DNA from: Propionivibrio sp.
GTDB lineage: Bacteria; Pseudomonadota; Gammaproteobacteria; Burkholderiales; Rhodocyclaceae
NCBI GenBank assembly: GCA_003249625.1
Contig: QKII01000081.1
Coordinates: 1 to 9,839 of the forward strand
DNA: 9,839 bases
Direction: 5' to 3'
A program made the translations under genes and the position numbers. Each line of letters starts with the position of its first letter. Positions within the stretch are counted from its first letter, which is position 1. Below the pieces are notes generated by a model. The model saw only the letters and a list, made by a program, of their open reading frames with translations, ran no database searches and was not told the DNA's origin. Shown in pieces: positions 6,813 to 9,839 of the stretch.

Positions 6813-6838
6813 AAACGCTCGGAGGGCGTTTAACCCTC
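6813..6838 (+). repeat. Two overlapping, mutually exclusive hairpins upstream of the sensor gene
   Basis: AAACGC (6813-6818) pairs with GCGTTT (6826-6831), and T-G and C-G pairs can extend the stem inward. GAGGG (6822-6826) can instead pair with CCCTC (6834-6838) around CGTTTAA. The two folds share bases and cannot form together. They lie about 95-120 bases before the sensor start codon, inside the likely 5' leader. An attenuator-like role is conceivable but unproven; stems this short often arise by chance. Confidence 0.3.
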
Positions 6839-6930
6839 GACGTATGGTGCGGAAGAGTTCCAATCGTGGCAACAAGTAGCTCAACATCTCTAACAGCACG
6901 TCGTACTTGAAATGACAGAGAAAGAACACG

Positions 6931-9839
6931 ATGGGGGAAAGAACAAAATCCGCTAGCATCAAGATCCGCCTGGCTGTGTTCCTTATCCTGACCTTTTCAG
7001 TCAGCCTGTGGTTGCTCGCTTTCGCGGTTACGCGACACCTTAAGGCGGATATCACCGAATTGCTTGAAGCTCAGCAACGTTCGGCTATTTCCTACATAGC
7101 ATCCGATATCGATGCCAAGATCTCCCACCGCATTGCCCTGCTCAACCAGAATGCCGAACTGGTAGCCCAATACCTTGACTCACCGGTCCGCATGAATGCA
7201 TTCCTCGATGAGCGTATCGGGTTGCAGGCGCAATATCCCGCCGGGCTTGTCATCATGGACAGGAATGGTTCGGGCATTGCCGAGATTCCTGAGCATCACT
7301 GCCACGAAACAACCTCTTCTGGCGACCGAGAGTATTTTCAGGAAGCGATGGCGACAGGCAAGACAGTCATTGGAAAACCGCGTGTCTGCCAATCCACCAA
7401 CGTCCCGGTCGTTGCTATCGCTGCGCCGATCCGGAATTCGACAGGAGAAATTGTCGGTGTGCTTGCCGGCTACGCCAAGCTCTCGGACGACAACTTGTTC
7501 GGTCCGGTTGTGCATGGAGCGGCGGGCAAGACTGGCACGATCCTTGTCGTTGACTCGCGCTATCGCGTTGTTCTTTCCTCAAACAACGCCTCAGACATCC
7601 TTCAACCGCTGACAGGCATAAAGGCAGTTTTTGCCGAGGCGATGTCGGAAAACAACGGAGCAAGAAAAGGGGGCAGCAGGCCGTGGGGGCTGCTCTCCAG
7701 CCAGGAAATCCCTGAAACTTTTTGGGTGGTACAAATCGGGTTGCCGGCAGAAGAAGCTTATAGACCCATTCGCCATATGGAAAGCATTGCCTTCGGCATC
7801 TCGGTAATATTGACGTTACTGGCCTGCGGAGGTGTTTGGTTTTTTGTGCGGAGGATATTGCGGCCACTGGACGAAGTCTCCTCCGCCATCGGCCAGATGG
7901 TTTCGCGCAAAGGGGATCTGGTACGTCTGCCCGTATCCGGCTATGAGGAAATCCACCGTCTGGCGGTGAGTTTCAACAACCTCGTCGAACAACGCGCCGG
8001 GGTGGAAAACGAACTCCGCCAAAGCGAAGAACGCCGCGCCCGCGCAGAATTGGCCTCACGCTCAGGAATTTGGGAACTCAATCTGGACACGCAAGAGTTG
8101 TCTGCCTCATCCGGCGCAATGAAAATTTATGGGGTTAACAAGGAAAAGGGCGATTTCTCAGAAGTCAAAAATGTTCCTCTGCCCGAGTATCGTTCGTTGC
8201 TCGACAATGCCATGCAGGGATTGCTCGAAGGAAAACCTTACGACGTAAACTTCAGAATACAAACTGCCGATACCGGCGAAATACGCGATATCCATTCCAT
8301 TGCCGTATTCGACAAGGAAAAGCGAACGGTCTCCGGCGTCATTCAGGACATAACGGAGCAAGCTCGCATACTGCGAGCATTGAAGCAGGAAGAGTTGTGG
8401 CGACGTACGCTTCTCGAACAAACGCCAGACGGGATTGCCGTTATCAGGTTGGATGGCAGTCTGCTGGAATGGAATCTTGCATTCGCAAAGATGCTTGGTT
8501 ATTCGGACGACGAACTCAGGCGACTCAATGTCAGGGATTGGGATATAGGCCTCCCTCCGGAAAGACTCGACAAAGTTCTTCGCGAGTCGGGCGTGGAACC
8601 AAGGACTATCGAAACACGCCACCGTCGCAAGGATGGAACGACCTACGATGTAGAAGTCAGTCTTGCAAAGGTTGAACTCTCTGGCGAGTTCTTTTTATCC
8701 GCAGTGCATCGCGATATTACGAACAGAAAAAGGAAAGAAGAAGCGCTTCGTCAAAGCGAAATGCGTTTCCGGGCGGCCATCGAAGCTTCAGCGATTCCCT
8801 ATGTCCTGAACGATGCACAATTTAATATAACCTTCCTAAACGCAGCGTTCGTCCGGACATTTGGTTATACGCTTGACGACATCCCGACGCTGGAAGATTG
8901 GTGGTCTAAAGCCTATCCCAATCCAGAGTACCGGCAGCGGATTATCGCGACGTGGCTGGAGCATTTGGAGCAGGCGGAATGTGATGAAACACCGTTCGAA
9001 CCGGTGGAAGCCGCTATCCGGTGCAAAAACGGTGAGGTACGCACGGTACTGGTGGCAGCAGAGCCCCTAAGCGTTTCAATGTCCGACGTGTACGTCGTGT
9101 CTTTCTTCGACATCACGGCGCGCAAGGAGGCAGAAGAGGCACAACGTCAGGCAGCAACCGTGTTTGCGCACGCCCGGGAGGGAATCATCATTGCTGATCC
9201 AAACGGCATCATCCTTGATGTCAACAAGACTCTCTGCTCTACCACGGGCTACCGCAAGGAAGAATTGTTGGGTAAAGATTTGCGTTTCTTCCGTTCTGGG
9301 AAACAACCAAGGGCTTTTTATGCCCGCCTATGGCACAAACTTCGCCAAGCGGGTTATTGGTCCGGCGAAATCTGGACCAGCCGAAAAAATGGCAATGCGT
9401 TTCCGGTATTGCTCACTATCAGCGCTGTTTGCGATGGAGATGGAAAAGTATGGCAATACGTCGCGCTATTTTCCGACATCACGGACATCAAAGAGAATGA
9501 GCGAAAACTGCAGCAAATGGCTCATTACGACCCGCTCACGGGGCTGCCAAACAGGACGCTTCTTTCTGACCGCTTGCAACAATCCATGTCACTGGCTATC
9601 CGGCGCGGCCAACGCATTGCAGTGTGCTATCTCGATCTGGACGGCTTCAAGCCGGTCAACGATAGCTATGGGCACGATGTTGGCGATCAACTGCTGATTG
9701 CACTAGCCGGGCGAATGAAGGAAACGCTTCGAGAATCCGATACATTGGCCCGAATCGGTGGAGATGAATTTGTTGCGGTATTGCAAGGACTATCTGGCGG
9801 CTCACTGTCGCAGGTAACTATTGAACGCCTGCTGGAGGC
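6931..9839 (+). CDS. Membrane sensor diguanylate cyclase: Cache-HAMP-PAS(x4)-GGDEF (3' truncated by window edge)
   Basis: The frame is open for 969 codons with no stop before the window ends. Order of parts: TM1 at about 12-33; a periplasmic region at about 35-283 with a dCache-type core (DREYFQEAMATGKTVIGKP, then VPVVAIAAPIRNSTGEIVGVLAG, about 133-177); TM2 at about 284-306; HAMP at about 308-362; four PAS-like units at about 371-475, 491-597, 611-730 and 738-853, each ending in a DIT-type motif (QDITEQ, RDITNR, FDITAR, SDITDI). The GGDEF domain begins near 864 (HYDPLTGLPNR). It has an intact GGDEF active site (943-947), the DLDGFKPVNDSYGHDVGD segment, and an RxxD inhibitory site, RESD (934-937), five residues before GGDEF. 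It should therefore make c-di-GMP under product inhibition. An EAL domain may follow beyond the window. The start at 6931 is the first ATG after an in-frame stop (6913-6915); its Shine-Dalgarno (GAGAAAG) is weak. C115 and C143 in the sensor could form a disulfide. Confidence 0.93.
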   Translation, partial: MGERTKSASIKIRLAVFLILTFSVSLWLLAFAVTRHLKADITELLEAQQRSAISYIASDIDAKISHRIALLNQNAELVAQYLDSPVRMNAFLDERIGLQAQYPAGLVIMDRNGSGIAEIPEHHCHETTSSGDREYFQEAMATGKTVIGKPRVCQSTNVPVVAIAAPIRNSTGEIVGVLAGYAKLSDDNLFGPVVHGAAGKTGTILVVDSRYRVVLSSNNASDILQPLTGIKAVFAEAMSENNGARKGGSRPWGLLSSQEIPETFWVVQIGLPAEEAYRPIRHMESIAFGISVILTLLACGGVWFFVRRILRPLDEVSSAIGQMVSRKGDLVRLPVSGYEEIHRLAVSFNNLVEQRAGVENELRQSEERRARAELASRSGIWELNLDTQELSASSGAMKIYGVNKEKGDFSEVKNVPLPEYRSLLDNAMQGLLEGKPYDVNFRIQTADTGEIRDIHSIAVFDKEKRTVSGVIQDITEQARILRALKQEELWRRTLLEQTPDGIAVIRLDGSLLEWNLAFAKMLGYSDDELRRLNVRDWDIGLPPERLDKVLRESGVEPRTIETRHRRKDGTTYDVEVSLAKVELSGEFFLSAVHRDITNRKRKEEALRQSEMRFRAAIEASAIPYVLNDAQFNITFLNAAFVRTFGYTLDDIPTLEDWWSKAYPNPEYRQRIIATWLEHLEQAECDETPFEPVEAAIRCKNGEVRTVLVAAEPLSVSMSDVYVVSFFDITARKEAEEAQRQAATVFAHAREGIIIADPNGIILDVNKTLCSTTGYRKEELLGKDLRFFRSGKQPRAFYARLWHKLRQAGYWSGEIWTSRKNGNAFPVLLTISAVCDGDGKVWQYVALFSDITDIKENERKLQQMAHYDPLTGLPNRTLLSDRLQQSMSLAIRRGQRIAVCYLDLDGFKPVNDSYGHDVGDQLLIALAGRMKETLRESDTLARIGGDEFVAVLQGLSGGSLSQVTIERLLE

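Larger units (their letters stand above)
6460..6930. other. 471-bp intergenic region with several hairpins, no supported gene
   Basis: No frame here has convincing coding character. The minus-strand ORFs that cross it extend into neighbouring genes and look like shadows. It holds a terminator-like stem-loop (6494-6519), a small hairpin (6614-6632) and overlapping hairpins (6813-6838). The promoter for the downstream sensor gene must lie in here. The best -35/-10 match I see is TTGAAC (6757-6762) with TAATAT (6782-6787), but the 19-base spacer is too long to call it. The middle section could be a decayed mobile element or an intergenic repeat, which I cannot judge from one copy. Confidence 0.5.

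Noticed and set aside
6867..6881. Sigma-54-like sequence TGGCAACAAGTAGCT upstream of the sensor gene
   Set aside because: The GG and GC are only 9 bases apart instead of 10, and RpoN promoters tolerate spacing changes poorly.
6735..7055. Minus-strand ORF of 106 codons across the start of the sensor gene
   Set aside because: It overlaps the well-supported TM1 region of the sensor, and its hydrophobic stretch is largely the complement of intergenic and TM-coding DNA. No family is recognised.
1..9839. tRNA or rRNA genes, CRISPR arrays, complete insertion sequences, integrases
   Set aside because: I looked for repeat-spacer patterns, tRNA-like arms and transposase or integrase motifs and found none that can be supported.

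Overview
The window looks like part of a chromosome from a motile, signalling-rich Gram-negative bacterium. A betaproteobacterium, perhaps from the Rhodocyclales, is my best guess. That rests on overall composition, the classic chemoreceptor, and the long Cache/HAMP/PAS/GGDEF sensor; no rRNA or marker gene is present to confirm it. All convincing genes are on the + strand.

Layout: (1) positions 2-106 hold the last 34 codons of an unrecognised gene. (2) A 191-bp gap contains a possible sigma-54 promoter. (3) Positions 298-1923 encode a complete methyl-accepting chemotaxis protein. (4) A 329-bp, AT-rich gap carries an 11-bp perfect inverted repeat and a cluster of CCAATA/TATTGG palindromes. (5) Positions 2253-6459 form a tight four-gene catabolic cluster: a CoA-acylating aldehyde dehydrogenase, an iron-type alcohol dehydrogenase, a GntR/FCD regulator and an HMG-CoA-lyase-family enzyme. 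(6) A 471-bp gap with several hairpins and no convincing gene follows. (7) Positions 6931-9839 encode a very large membrane sensor with a periplasmic Cache domain, HAMP, about four PAS domains and a GGDEF diguanylate cyclase domain. It runs off the window end.

The cluster in (5) is the most interesting part. The alcohol dehydrogenase resembles 4-hydroxybutyrate dehydrogenase, and the aldehyde dehydrogenase resembles succinate-semialdehyde and sulfoacetaldehyde dehydrogenases that form acyl-CoA. Together they should convert an omega-hydroxy acid to its omega-aldehyde and then to an acyl-CoA. A lyase of the HMG-CoA type in the same cluster would then split a 3-hydroxyacyl-CoA. One substrate that fits all three steps is mevalonate: mevalonate to mevaldate to HMG-CoA to acetoacetate plus acetyl-CoA. 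In that reading two separate dehydrogenases replace the catabolic HMG-CoA reductase. This is inference. 4-hydroxybutyrate or isethionate-like substrates remain possible for the two dehydrogenases, and the lyase has substitutions near its active site that could mean a different substrate. The GntR/FCD protein is the obvious candidate to sense the substrate and bind the palindromes upstream of the cluster.
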